Shown here piece by piece: positions 23,168 through 35,765 of a stretch of 64,000 nt of DNA (within the stretch, counting starts at the first letter, position 1; each line of letters opens with the position of its first letter). The notes under the pieces are model-generated. The model was not told where the DNA came from and searched no databases. It saw only the letters and a program-made list of their open reading frames with translations. The translations under genes were made by a program, and so were the position numbers. The stretch comes from Lepas anatifera (taxonomy: Eukaryota > Arthropoda > Thecostraca > Lepadidae): assembly GCA_034440635.1 (NCBI GenBank), contig JAOTON010001492.1:211001-275000 (forward strand), read 5' to 3'.

Positions 23168-24900
23168 ATTATCTATTTCTTATTTGATTTATACTCATTG
23201 GTCCTGTTTCATTTTTTTCACGTATTCTTGTCCAGTTATTCTTATTGCACCGCCCCGCCGTCCGCCGTCTCCACCGTCTTTCCTTCTTCAATTTCAAACG
23301 ACTTTGACAAAGCATTTGTTCCGAGCACTTATTGTGCCATTTCTATTTAATAGACTAATTACCCTAGAGTACCACTTGGCGCACCAGGTCGATACACTAC
23401 AGCAAACAATGAGTGCAAGCCTTACAGTCGACACACTTTTGCTGAACAAAAGTTGGTTGTCAATATGCGCACAATGCTCGCAGCAAATGATCAATAAAGT
23501 AAACCGTCACGTGCTTCACAGGCAAAGATAACACAGAAGGAGAGTAAAAGGGTAAGAAAAAGAAAATGAGAATCTAAACGAACACGGAGAGGGCAACGGA
23601 AAGAGAGAAATGCAAAAGTGCAAACAAAAAGTAAGATGCTTACAAAAATAAAATAAGGGTTGATCCCCTTATCCTTCCAATACGCTCCTCAGCCTCCCCC
23701 TAGGAATCTTATCACGATACACTTGTGGTACTCCTGATAAGCTGCCGCTGAGGGTCCCCGCCACCTCCTGAGTCGTGTGGGCGCGTTTTTGTTGCAGCTC
23801 CGGCGGGTCGGAAGCTGCCGAGCCGCCGCGATGACTGCTCTGTCAGAGCTTGTGTCGGCCCCAAACAGATCGATAGCCATGCACCGCTGCTGGAGCCGAG
23901 TAGTGGCCTTTTTATGATCGGTGCAGAAACTGGTGCAAAGCGAAGTGAAGTCGTATATGGTGTAGCATAGCGAGTGCTATCCTGGGACGAGGCTGGCGTC
24001 CACACGCGGGAAGTCATGAAATGCAAAGTAAAGTGGTTTGTGGCAGACCGACAGGTAACATCAATTAGAATTGTGCAGCAGGTGGAAAGAAATCCTAGAT
24101 TACTCCCCTTGAAACTGTTTAGTTTGTGAAATTTTGTTAATGTTTTTGTTCTTAATGAATTCTCAAGAAACTACCTGGATGCTGAAGCATTGAAATTTGG
24201 CCCATACACCATTATTATTATTTGTCTTGACTCTGCCGTCTGTTGGGTTTGCTAAATCTCATCCATAAACCACGGCAACAGTGAGTGGGGCAACAAAGGC
24301 GAGAGCTTTGATCCGATGCAATTTTTTCTCCGATCACTCTTACGTGATTTCACATCCTAAATATAACAACTTTTAGTGTGTCTCCCTAAAGGTAGCAAAG
24401 ACGGCGATGGTACTACGGCACTAAAATAGAAAGCGCCTTGAATACTTCCTTGACGTCACATTGAAATGCCTTACCCTTTCGGGTTCAAATTACCTGTCAT
24501 GATCCTTTCTTGAATCTCGTTGCTCCACTCGGTATGAAAGAAAATGACTATAATAGAGTTTCGGCATTTATTCGAAAACAAATAAATTACCGTAATATAG
24601 CTTCTCTATTGCCTTATAATCACTATGCGATTTCCTTAATAATCAGTTTTAACACTCACTTCCACCTGATTAGTGTTTGATTTATGGTTCTGCGCTGCAA
24701 AGCTACTCTTATAGGATATTTGTGGTAAATAGGGGGACGGAAAATGTATGCGACAAGATTTCATCAGCTCCAACCTGCGAAAAATCACCGCTTGTCTACA
24801 CCAAAACGTCGAAGAGTGAATACAAATATCGGCACATAAGTGTCATTGAGTCAACGTGGCGTTCTTTTACCATGTTTAAGACCAGAAATGGGGCCAATAT
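23168..24900. other. Single-copy stretch, GC-rich at 23690-24010
   Basis: No gene recognised. The GC-rich part (GCAGCTCCGGCGGGTCGG, GCCGAGCCGCCGCGATG) resembles the other CpG blocks. The rest is AT-rich with short frames. Confidence 0.25.
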
Positions 24901-27611
24901 AGGTACAAATGAAGAATAACTGCAAGGAAGAGGCCGATCCAGATTTTCTTAAAGGAAAGGAAGAAAATTAGTGGCTCCTGGGGTGAGGGGCGCCCTTCTG
25001 ACCTCGGGACCCCTTTTCGTTTTTTAATCGCTTTTATGTAAAAGGGGTCCGAATCCTGGGAAATTTTGGTTTTCATGGGCCTCTCCTACAACTTTAACAG
25101 TCTACTGCCCCGCTTTGGAAGCGGCATAGGTAAAGGCCACATAGAAAAGTGTCACAAAGTGCCGACCCATAAGCTCAGTTGTCAGAGCGTTGAAATCCGA
25201 CGCCATACTCAAAGCACATGTGGGAAAGTTTATGGAAAAGGCTTGAGATCAGTTTGTTGGGGTTTAACGATACACCAACTGCATTGAGCTCAGTTACCCT
25301 GAAACGCTCCGGCGCTCAATATGTACCCGTTGTAAGTCAGTTGGCAATTGACTCTGGAGTCAATTGGACTGAGAGGGTAACCTGAGCGGCGTGATCATCT
25401 CTGTACTTAGCGGAACTTTAAGCGCTGGGATCTAATTTGATCAGTCATTACGAGAAGGTTGATATTGACATGTTCCTCGATTATTTTACTTGAATTTTGC
25501 GGGTAGTTTTCACAGTACAAACCTAAATTATTTTTCCTAATCAGAATAACATTCTAATTGTTTTCTCATAGTTAAAGTTCGATTCATGGGCTAAGGACCA
25601 GTATTCGGAAAGCTATTAGATAGCTGCTTGGAGCGCTTTTCAGCACTCTGAGGGTCGCACTGAGCCAAGTTTACGGGACCAGGAGCCGCTCATCTCGACT
25701 AGCGTGGAACTTTCAGTATCTGGAGAGCACCTTATAACTTCATCAGGTTCTCTTGCTTTCCCAGGTCATCTCACCGAATCGCTCCCTCAAACCGACTTTC
25801 GGGGGCCCCTAGACCAGTAATCGGGACCTCTTATGCAGTTTTCACAGGCCCGCCAGCTCACTACTTTAGGGTCCCGAGTTCAACATCCTGCTCAGCAGTT
25901 GGTGCTTCGTTAAAACCTTCAAATTATTTTTCTTCAACGCCTTAGAAGTCCGGTCCAAGAGGGCTTTTCGGCCTCTCACTTTGACCAGCGTCGAACCTCC
26001 AAACTTCTCGGGGCCTTCGGACACCGAACTCCAAATTCTACTTGACTTCGGAGGGCAGTGTATTCGTGGGCTTGGGAGACTGGCACTCATGGCTCCCCTA
26101 AAAGTATATTTGGGAACTCTTGCACTCTTTTTCGGGAGATCCATCATTTGGGGCTTGTTTGGCTATCACTTTAGAGGCCTTTCAGTTTGAAATCCGCTTG
26201 ACCTCGAGCTCAGCATAATTTTCCTCGAGATCCTTGCATCGAGCTTTAAGCCTTACTCCGCCTGGTAATCGCATGCTAAGAGTGAATACACGAGACAGCA
26301 TTGCATGATGTCTGGCCCATACTTTTAACGGCCTGTTGTAAACTGAGGAATTATGATTGTATCCGAGCATAGCCCTTAGAATATACAGATGTACATTCAT
26401 TGCAAAAATGAAGATCTGATAGGGTGTTTGCCGTCAAAACAGTCTTAACCATTCATACCTGTCATTTTCCATACATAAAATTTGAACTTCACAGAACTGG
26501 TGCAGCAAACAAGCAGTATCATTAAGACACCTGCCAATTCAGCGGATTGAAACAATAATAAATTCATCATGCTGAGTTGCAAGACATGCAAGCAATCAAT
26601 CGGTATGAAATATGAGTCATTTCGTGCATTCGATAATCATTGATAATTCCCAGGTCGGATAGTTCTTGGCGTTTTGAAATAATGAGCTCAGCACGCTCAA
26701 AACCAACTGATGCAATAGGGCTAGCAAACGTGTTCTGGGATGACAACGCAAAAAATAAAGATAAATTGGTGCATACTTTGCAGCTTCAAGGTTATGAAAT
26801 TAGCTCTATTCAGTGATACATATATGTATCGTCTTTTTCTATGGAGATGTTTCTTCTCTCGTGGACACAATGCTGAATCATATATGTGGACGTCCTTGCA
26901 CATTTTTTAAAATCTTATATTTCCACTATTTATCTTATTATCTTTGCATTTTCTGGACAAAACAACTTTGAAAGCTATAGCTAGCAAGTAAGCCACAGGC
27001 GAAAAAAATCAGGCTTTCTTTTAAACCTATACTAGTTTGTATTCCCAGAAAAATAATCGTGATGTCTTCGGATTTATCGACCAATTTTTGACAAAAAGAT
27101 AAGCAAACTCGTTGTTTTCGGTACCTTTACATCCGACATCAGCCGTTTTATGGCTCCGGGTAAAGGTGCAGCTTCTGCCGGTAAGCATCTATCGCGATTA
27201 CACCTTGCAGTAGGTGAAACATGTAAGTACCGGAAATTATTGTACACGATACAAAGCCACCTCACGGTCAAAACGATTGTGTGGTAACTGCGTGACACAT
27301 TAATAATTGGACAACAGATTCAAATATAAATGAAATAGGACCACCTGCTCATCTATTTTATTATGTTTTTATCCGCCCAATATTTACCCGAGGTAGGTCG
27401 GCTGGCAACCGACTGGTGAGAGGTTGACCTGAGCGGGACGGCCGACTCTATATGCTTTGTAAGACGTTATAGTATGACTTCTAAATCAAGCCTTCATTGT
27501 GGGAGTTGCTCCTTCGGACGGTGGGGTCGGGTCTCCATGACAAGTCCCTTGATGGCTTTAGTGAGGCTGCGACCCCAAAAAACCGAGCTTGTATTTTATT
27601 GTATTGTAATG
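24901..27611. other. 2.7-kb stretch without secure features
   Basis: No convincing gene. At 25893-25918, CAGCAGTTGGTGCTTCGTTA resembles a SINE tail but lacks flanking duplications. Around 24911-25085, GAGGCCGATCCAG and CATGGGCCTC could be very degraded ends of a CAGNGG-type MITE. Neither is firm. Confidence 0.3.
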
Positions 27612-28084
27612 TAGGGGACAACGGGGCTGGTTGAATCATTTTTCACTTCTCTCTCCGTAGCTAATAATCCACAAGATCTATCGAAAATTGGATACCACCA
27701 TTCAAAACATAGTTCTTTTCCCCCACCAAACGACGGTCAATATTTTCCCAAAAACAAATATATTTTACCCCAATAAACTTTTTAAAGAAGCTCTGCACTT
27801 CGTGTAAACTGACCCGATGCCGGGGTTAGTTGCATCAGTCCTCAGGGCAGCTTGCATCGTGAGGAATTAGTGCACAGAAACACAATACAACGTCAAATTC
27901 GCTTTATTGGTAGGCACGTTTCCCATTCAGCTCATCGGATACCTTTTCAAGCTTACCTACTCAGAGTCAGAGTCACAGTGGTGACAGATATAGAACCTGT
28001 TTGTTCCACTGCAGGCCCCACATTGCTCATGGCGTGGTCACATGGCAATGTCAAAGGTCATGGGTCAAGGCTTTTCTTTTTTAG

Positions 28085-28147
28085 ATCGTAGGGGGCCACC
28101 GGTCCCCTCCAGTGCGTGTTCGTGCCAGACCCCTTCCAGTACGGGTT
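28085..28147 (+). mobile_element. 3'-end fragment of a TTAACACG...TCCAGTG element
   Basis: ATCGTAGGGGGCCACCGG, CCCCTCCAGTGCGTGTTCG and TGCCAGACCCCTTCCAGT match the right terminus of the element at 30418-31326. It ends in the TTAA at 28148, which is also the left TTAA of the next element. Confidence 0.6.
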
Positions 28148-28997
28148 TTAACACGCGCATTGACGGGGGTCTGAGCCACCTTCGCTTTGACGAGGGGGGG
28201 CGGGTACCCGCCTCCCCCAAGATCTCAAGAACCACGGTAGGTAGCGAAAAACGGTAAACGGTGCTGGGTAGCCCGTCCACTTCTCCATCGAAAATACTTG
28301 AACCATTTTTTTATCAGGTCAAATTTAAGGTCACGAAAGGTCAAAACATGCCGTAATAGGGATAACATGTAAATTAAGTTTTTCGGCCATTACATCTGAA
28401 CAAGTAAAGATAGAGAAAAACGACTTGAACTATATGAATCCTCCCAGCAAGCCAAATCGAACGATATATAATTTGACCTTGCTGGGTCAAATCAAGGATT
28501 TGACCTGACCTGAGGTCAGGTCAGGGTCAAATTATGTAAAATAGATATCATTAGAACCGCAAAGCCAAGGCGAGTCTAATGCAGCTAAAATAAATGCTCT
28601 ATCACTATCTGCTACTGACTTATGCAGTAAAAACCATTTTTCCCATGTATTTCCAATGGAGAGGTCATGCCTCGTACCTGACCTTAGGTCATCGATATAA
28701 AAAATACCGGAACATATTTTAGAGAACTCGGCAGGCCCATTATGTGATATAAGTTTCAATCTGATAAGTTTGCCCTGCTCCGACTTATGCTATCTTAAAC
28801 TTTTTTTGGGTCAGGTCACTTGACCTGTACTGGTGACCAGACCTGAGATGACCTAACCTTAAAATTTTCACAGAAGTTGTAAAAATGATGGGGGAAAAGG
28901 TATGCCAAGTACGGCGGCGCTACGCGCCGCCGTTTTTCTCCTACCTCCGAAAACCCGAGAGGGGGCGGGTACCCGCCCCCGTCAGTGCGCGTGTTGA
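28148..28997 (+). mobile_element. TTAACACGCGC-family element, 850 bp
   Basis: Starts TTAACACGCGCATTGACGGG and ends CCCCCGTCAGTGCGCGTGTTGA, where the right TTAA has mutated to TTGA. Landmarks are AAGATCTCAAGAACCACGG, a central everted palindrome TTGACCTGACCTGAGGTCAG (about 28499-28518) and the GCGGCGCTACGCGCCGCCG hairpin near the right end. No transposase. Full-length relatives are at 50742 and 61359. Confidence 0.9.
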
Positions 28998-29770
28998 TAC
29001 TGAACATTCAGGTCTCAGCCGCATTTCTTAATTATTCTTCCTTATTGTCCCTGCCAATAATCAGGGGCATCACCACGATATTTTTTGTAGAAGGTGACAG
29101 ACCCTTATCTGGCGATGATGGGGGCGGGGGAGGGGAGGGGGCTAGGAGGCGATTTTAATATCGTGAAAAAGTGCAAAAATAGGTACCTATTTCAAGTTAA
29201 AATGGCGGACGCCCGTTCCCTTATTCCGCGAACTTGGGTGACGCGCTCCTCCACCACTTTTGACGCCCATGCAAATAATGATGGTAATAATACATCCTTA
29301 TGGCTATTCAATTCGCCCATAAACAAAACTAAGCGCCAGGGTAGGTTGCATCAATGTTTCAACTTGCCCCGCGAAAAATGATTCGCCTTGCCCTGTCCCT
29401 GCCCTGAATCAATCATGGCGCTAAATATTGCACAAGCCAAGAGGTCCCACCAAAAGTCTTTGCCTCAATTGAAGACTGGAGAAACACGCTTTAATAGTTC
29501 TTTTGACCAGGGTTATGACCAACGTGCATGTTATCTTGTATTTCATTTAAAAGTTAATGTAACAGACTAAAAAAACTTTCACCCTAAAAAAATAAGTTTT
29601 TGCCTCCTCACATGGTATCGGCCGACCGCCTTCGCTGGTTTCTTGACCGGAAAGACATTGCGCGTGCGCGGTTCTAGTGGGTCCGCTTAAACTGTTATCT
29701 AGTGAATGTTTTTTTAGTTACAGCCCGTGATGCATTCAACCCGTGATGCAACCAGCCCCGGTCTCCCCTA
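28998..29770. other. Right-hand interior of the 27612-29770 element
   Basis: Contains a G-rich tract (GGGGGCGGGGGAGGGGAGGG near 29119) and a direct duplication CCCGTGATGCA near 29725-29750 just inside the right terminus. No transposase signature. Confidence 0.35.
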
Positions 29771-30417
29771 TTTTACCCCATGTTACTCATCCACAAACAG
29801 AATGGGTAGTATTGAGCCCGTGTCAAAAGCATCGAGGGCAGTTAACAAGGGGAAAAAACTAGAGGTGGGACTTTCCAGGCCCGGGGCCCGGGGCAAAAGC
29901 CCGGCCCAGGCCCGCGGGCTTGGACCGGGCCTGAAGGCCTGACTTAGGCCCATGCTGGGCTGATAACGGGCTTCACCCAGCTCCTTCCGGGCTTCAACTG
30001 AACTGGGACTTCGAAGTCAATTTTCTGTAAGTTAAATAAGCCTTTTTCAGTACAGACCTAGTTTTTTTCACTGTAACATAATCTTATTCATGCACCTGCA
30101 GCTTTTGAAAATGCATTTACAATTAATTTTGAGACATGGACTTTAAGAAATACATCAGGAATGTAAGAGCATGAAGCTCTAACTTTCTATCTGTTACTCA
30201 TGTCAGGGTCAAAAGCAAGTTACTTAAACCTGCATCAATATTTATAATCAAATATTGAATAATGCCTACAGTTGCACACATCCATGCTGTACTGTCATCT
30301 TATGAATATCCTAATGACTTCAAAATCTTCAAGTCATATATGGGTGAATAAAATATAAATTGTGGTAGCCTATTTGTTACTTCCATATTGTCAGTATACC
30401 ATTTCAAAGGAAGTCAT

Positions 30418-31326
30418 TTAACACGTGACTGGAGGGGGCCCTCGGAGGCCCCCACCTGTTTTCAAGGTGGCCGGAGAACCGCGCGTAGCCGAGAAACGAT
30501 ACTTGGCCACATTTAGCAGAATTTAATAGCGCGTCGATTGGTGAAGACTTTTTAAAAATCGGTCGAAAATTTTTGACTTATAGGCTTTCAAAGTCAGATC
30601 TGCATTTTGAGATCGCCGTAAATGCGCGTTCGGACCAGTTAGCTTGCATTGGAGACCGAGTGGTGACGTCATAACTCCATATAACCGGGATTATATGTCA
30701 AGGTCACTTCACAAGAAAGTCAAGGTCGGTCAAGGTCACAGGTCAAGGTCATATCTGCACTTTCAAGGTCATTGACCACTGTGCGTCCGGCTGAATGACG
30801 TTACCTGGTCTGACATATATTATGCTATGACGTCATCGATAGGGTACCCCAATACAAAGTTCAAGGTCAAGGTCAAGGTCAAGGTCATTTGCAAAGGTCA
30901 ATCCTCATTTCCCGCCAAACAGTGGCTATAGTGTTAGTCGAAGTGCACATTACAAGTAGTATACTATATTGTGACCTTAAAGGCCAATGACCTTGAATGA
31001 CCTTGACCCAAAAGTTGTGGGAAGCCTCTTTGAGACCTCTTTCTATGAACCCTATCCGCCTTTAGCTCATTCCCGCCATTTTCCCGCAGAATCACAGCAT
31101 TTACCAATGGATCCCCAGCATGGCCAATATTTGACCTTTAAGACCTCGTTTGACCTTGAAGATATTGACCTAGGTCAATGAAAATTGGCCATCATGTAGA
31201 TTACCATAGCCCCCATCCACCTGCCAATGGCGTTTTTCTACACCTCTTAGTTTTTGAGATCTTAGGGGAGCCTACCAGGCCCCCTTCAGTGCGCGTTAGT
31301 GCCAGACCCCCTCCAGTGGGTGTTAA
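30418..31326 (+). mobile_element. TTAA-flanked element with AAGGTC arrays, 909 bp
   Basis: Begins TTAACACGTGACTGGAGGGG and ends CCCCCTCCAGTGGGTGTTAA, giving good inverted ends with TTAA at both. The interior has many TCAAGGTCA and AGGTCA sites, including an array of four overlapping AAGGTC units at about 30861-30887. It shares the GTTTTTGAGATCTTAGGGG subterminal motif with the other TTAA families. Its insertion interrupts the 29860-34346 element. Confidence 0.85.
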
Positions 31327-32324
31327 CCCATTTGTTGCTGACATATTGATACTAACACCTAGCTCTAGCTAGAACATTCTTTCCAGAAGCTTTTTGCTTC
31401 ACGTAAAAAGAAAATGCCATCTATGGAGCCATTCCCATATCCTCTGCCAAACATGGTGAAGTGAATGACAGGTACAAACTATCTATTGGGAGCCCATAAT
31501 TGTCAAACTGGCCTGATAACTCTAGATGCAAGAACAAATGTTGATAAGTTTGACCCTTCCACAGCTTCATCTTGCTCTTTCATTGCCCAAAAGGTGCAGA
31601 ATCCACTCGAAAAGGCTAGTATAAGCAAGGGAATAGGCACAAAGAAAACATGTTTTTGATCGAAGTACTTTAGAATATAAATTAGTCTGTTGTGGGGAGA
31701 TACAGGGGAGAGCAGTCAGTCTTAGAAGGAACCTTTGAAATTGCACCAAAACATGAATATACTTGACATAATGTGTTGCATTTTCCTTGTGGAGATACTT
31801 CCCTGGCCTCTATGAAATACAACTTCTATTATAAGCTTTGAACATAACAGCACTTCCCTCCCAAGATACCTTTACTTTACACCTCCCTCCCAGCACACTA
31901 AAAATGTACTACGGAAACATAGAAACACAGAACACAAAAACAATATCCAAATTATCATGGTCTTCAGATACGCCAAATTCAGCGGGCTTCAGAACAGCTT
32001 GAAAAGATTTGCAAAGTCAGAAAAGCGTCATATATGAAACAACTGCGCAACAAGGGGCTATTCTCAGGAACTAAACAAATGCACTACACAGTTTTTGCTG
32101 ATTTTTAAATCCCTGAAATTCTTAGAATATATTTTTAAGAGTACTGAAATATTTAAACTAAAATAAACTTAGTATTTTGGTAAATTTTAGTGAAAAATAT
32201 TTTCATAAATGATTGCTATAACGTAGACAAGCACGGCGCTTCAGATACCTTCTAAGCGCAAGCCCCTAAAATATAACAAAACAAACGGAAATAGTGTTCA
32301 AGCCCGCATGGTGATGGTAATGTG

Positions 32325-33456
32325 CCAGTCTGCAGAACGTGGCAGATTTCGACGAGATCTCGTTGGGGCAGCCTCAGGGCAGACCTACCGATTTGGGGCA
32401 ACTTTTGGTCGATCTTGGGGCAGATGGGGGCTCTTGGGGCAGGAACTAGTACTTGGGGCAGCAGTCGTTACGGGTAATCACCGAGGGAAGAAGAAAAATG
32501 ATGAAAAGAAACGACAATCATTAGTAACAGTTGCGCTGTAAAAGCCGAATTGTCTCAAAAGCGTCATATTTGTCATCTAGAGAAATAAGGTTAAAAAGAT
32601 ACCAAACAAAGGAAATTTTTAATAAACGTAAAGTCAAAGTTCCTGGAAGTGAATAAAAAATCAGGCAACAGGCGCCTTTCTAAAGCTAAATTTAAATTTA
32701 TTTTCAAAATTTGTAATCAAAACCTAGTTTTAGTTACAAAAAACAATCTTAGAACTCGAAATAAAATTTCCCTGTATGTAGTTTTTGCATTTCCTCTGCT
32801 TGTTTTGATCGCCAAAGGCCGGCAAATCGGGTAAATGTCAAAAGGTCCACTGTTCAAAGGGTCCACCGTTCAAAAGAAAATCATGCCAGCCCTCTCCCCT
32901 AAGAACAAATGCTAGTCAGTGATGTGACGTCACAAGAGCGTACGGGAATCTTTCTTCGCTTGGGTCTTGTGAAAACCAGGGGTGAAAATATTCCAAATGT
33001 TGTCATGCTTTCATGCAAATGTGAGAAAATGGAAGGGGAAATGCTTTAGCTGTGGAAAAATTATTCTTGATCGAATTTAGTTATCAATTGAAATATTTTT
33101 TAAAGTATTGATTATACGGAGTGAAAGCAGTGGCAAATGATGTCTTTAAGGGAAAATACTTCGCTTGTAAATATACCTTTGAATAAAAGTATTCTTGAAG
33201 TCGTGCATCATGAATGCAAGATAGCTGCTGCTGTGCGTGGAGGGTCGTGAGTGCGTTGTTATCGTCGAGTGGGATGCACAGTTTTCTTTCATTTCTGGGT
33301 ATTTCGTTTAAAATGGAGTAGATAAACATGTATCGGTAAACATACCCCCCCCGTGGGAGGAGTCTGTCCCAGCATCCAAATTTCTGCCCCATTTGGGGTA
33401 GGCTTTGGGCTGCCCCAAGCGCCTCGTCGAGTCGCCTGCCACGTTCTGCAGACTGG
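32325..33456. mobile_element. Nested element with 8-bp duplication, 1132 bp
   Basis: Starts CCAGTCTGCAGAACGTGGCA and ends TGCCACGTTCTGCAGACTGG, a perfect 20-bp inverted repeat. It is flanked by the perfect 8-bp duplication GTAATGTG (32317-32324 and 33457-33464). Subterminal TTGGGGCAG motifs are repeated on the left (for example GATTTGGGGCAAC, GATCTTGGGGCAG) and inverted on the right. The 8-bp duplication fits hAT. The AT-rich interior has no transposase frame. Confidence 0.9.
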
Positions 33457-34354
33457 GTAATGTGGATGGACTCGAGTTGTTTTTTTGTGTCAGATTTACG
33501 TTTTGGTGGAGATTGGGTGCAACCTTTTTATACCATGTTTGGTGCGAACCTGTGGAAAACTAGTGGTTATTTATCAAAATAGGCTGATGCACCTTGTTGG
33601 CCTGTTGGCTTACCTACTTTGCAGATCGGGCTGACCCAAGTAGAACAATCTTTTGACTGTATTCCAAGCTGTTTACTGACTAAATTAAAAGGAAATGCTC
33701 ATATGTATCAATTCAGGGACAGTGTGAAGGATTTTTGGTTCATTCACCGCCATTCTGCCATGATATTCTGAAAAGTTTTAGCTGAAAACTTGTCACTGCT
33801 CTCTCCTCTATTCATAAACATTATTGGAACTCAATTGTGAGGCTCGTGCCAGCATAAAATGATTTTTAGAAGTGCAACCATGGAGGAAATGTCTGATATG
33901 ATTGGGCTTATTTCATCCCAATTCTTTTAGCTGCCATGTGCATAGCTCTATCTCGAATACCCATTGTTTTATAAGGTGATGCTGGTCATTATCTGAAGTA
34001 AGCTTGCATCATAAACAAGGCATGTTTCATACTGTGTTTTTCAGTATCATTTTCTGCTGAATTATTAAGATAGCTGAGGCTACTGATGCCGCATGCACCT
34101 TTTTAATATGGTTTTGGGTGCAACCAAAACTTTTCCAGGATAAATTGGTTTAAAATATGTATTTGAGACAGCTTTAAAGTAAATAAATGCTGTATACAAT
34201 CGTTTATGGTTTTTCCATGATACCGGGCCTTCCCGGGCTTGATAAGCCATTTCTACCACAAACCGGGCTTGTGACGGGCTTCTAAAATCAGCAGCAGACC
34301 GGGCCCGGGCCCGGGCCTGCAGAATTGCCCGAAACTCCCACCTCTAGGAAAAAC

Positions 34355-35310
34355 ACAACATGCTGGCGTACATACACATCTCGCATACACGGATCTAAAC
34401 GGTAATGTTTTTTTAGTAAGAGTTTGAATTTAATAAGCTTGCAACAAACTGGACAACATGTATAAAATGAGATGGTCTGGAGGGCGCAGGACTAGCTATT
34501 TGACGTCGAAACTGGCAAATTTTGCAGCATTTTCCAACAAGCGTTGTCTTATGAAAATGAATTAAACTAAAAATGATATTTTCACAATATCCAGATAGAT
34601 TTTTCACTTTGCATCTGTAATGAAAATGTTTGTCCCTGTGTTGTGTCCATAGTCATGGTGAGGATCTCAAACCAAGCCACAAAATTTGTTTCACCGAAAA
34701 AATGAGGGTATCTGCTATCCATGAAAGCAAAGCGTATTTTCCAACTTTCCTAATTTTGTTTTCTTCATCGTGCCGCTTAATTCTTTCAACACATTAGTGA
34801 TAAATCAATTTCCTAGTTACATATTATCGTTTTAGAGTCACCACCAAGACTAGGTATTTGTTGAACTTCCTTTATCTCGCTTGCCATCGTTTTTTCTTGG
34901 ATACAAGTATTTGTTAGACCTTCAGCTCATTGTTGCTCTTTTCATTCTTTTCACTCTTTGCATTTAATTTTTACGCCCTCGGATTTGATCATGCGTGTTC
35001 AAGAACATTTTGACAAATGCATCTAACAAGCTTGACGGCGGACACGATATAAGCTAAAGTTTAAGGTTTGAAGTAGTCTAAGCATGCAAAATATTTTCCT
35101 GCTCACTCGGTCTGTTTATTCCAGGCATGCCCGAAAAAACAAGTGTTTTATAAAGCAGGCCATGCACCAGCTATTGAACTACCAGTGGTGCCAAATTCCG
35201 TTTTCAGGAAGCGCGCCTGGTGTTGTTGGTTCGCTGGGTTTTCTTCACGACGAGCACGATGTGTAGTGGTCTATGAGATGGTGTCGAGGACTGCGGACCT
35301 CGACGTGGGG
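34355..35310. other. Unannotated stretch
   Basis: AT-rich sequence without a recognised gene, SINE or transposon end. Confidence 0.35.
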
Positions 35311-35765
35311 TTAAAGGGAATGTGGCAACTTCATAATGTGATTTTAACTGAGATAGCCAAGTTGTAAAGCAAGTCGGAAAACCCGGTACTCAATATACCA
35401 TTTGTCTTGGAACTCGAGATTTCCGTAGAAAAAAGCTAAAACCTACGTGCAATGTACCCCTAATGTACCCTTAGCAGCAGGCCACAGTTGTCATGGCTGT
35501 TGGTGTGACGACATATGCTGACGTCACGATGAGCATCAGCCAATCAAAGCCCCTGACGCGTTTCGAGTATGGTAGCGGTTGCCAGATCACATCATCCACA
35601 GGCAGGTATTTATTTCTTTTCCTAGAGGAGTATTTTAAAAATCAAAATATTGAGCTTATTGTACATTTTTAAGAGAAATTATGAATGGTTTCATTATTTT
35701 CGGCTAAAAGTACGCCTAATTACACTAAATTCCAGGATTCGACCAAAGTGCCACATTCCCTTTAA
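35311..35765 (+). mobile_element. TTAA-flanked MITE, AAAGGGAATGTGGC family, 455 bp
   Basis: Perfect ends TTAAAGGGAATGTGGCA and TGCCACATTCCCTTTAA. It is collinear in opposite orientation with 3613-4071. The internal motif GACGACATATGCTGACGTCA contains a CRE/ATF-like TGACGTCA. Confidence 0.88.

Larger units (their letters stand above)
27612..29770. mobile_element. DNA transposon with terminal inverted repeats, 2.2 kb including nested insertions
   Basis: The left end TAGGGGACAACGGGGCTGG, then TTGAATCA, is inverted at the right end, TGATGCAACCAGCCCCGG then TCTCCCCTA, with about 23 of 27 positions matching. The span contains a TTAA element (28148-28997) and an adjoining fragment (28085-28147), so the net length is about 1.2 kb. 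No transposase frame was recognised and no target duplication is evident. The superfamily is not assigned. Confidence 0.6.
29860..34346. mobile_element. Large hAT-like element, 4.5 kb with two nested insertions
   Basis: The left end TAGAGGTGGGACTTTC and right end GAAACTCCCACCTCTA match at 15 of 16 bases. They are followed inward by GGCCCGGG-rich subterminal repeats on both sides. The flanking 8-mers GAAAAAAC (29852-29859) and GGAAAAAC (34347-34354) differ at one base. TAGAGGTGGGA-type ends and 8-bp duplications are typical of some hAT transposons. Nested inside are 30418-31326 and 32325-33456, so the original was about 2.4 kb. I found no transposase or hAT dimerisation-domain frame, so it is non-autonomous or decayed. 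Confidence 0.8.
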
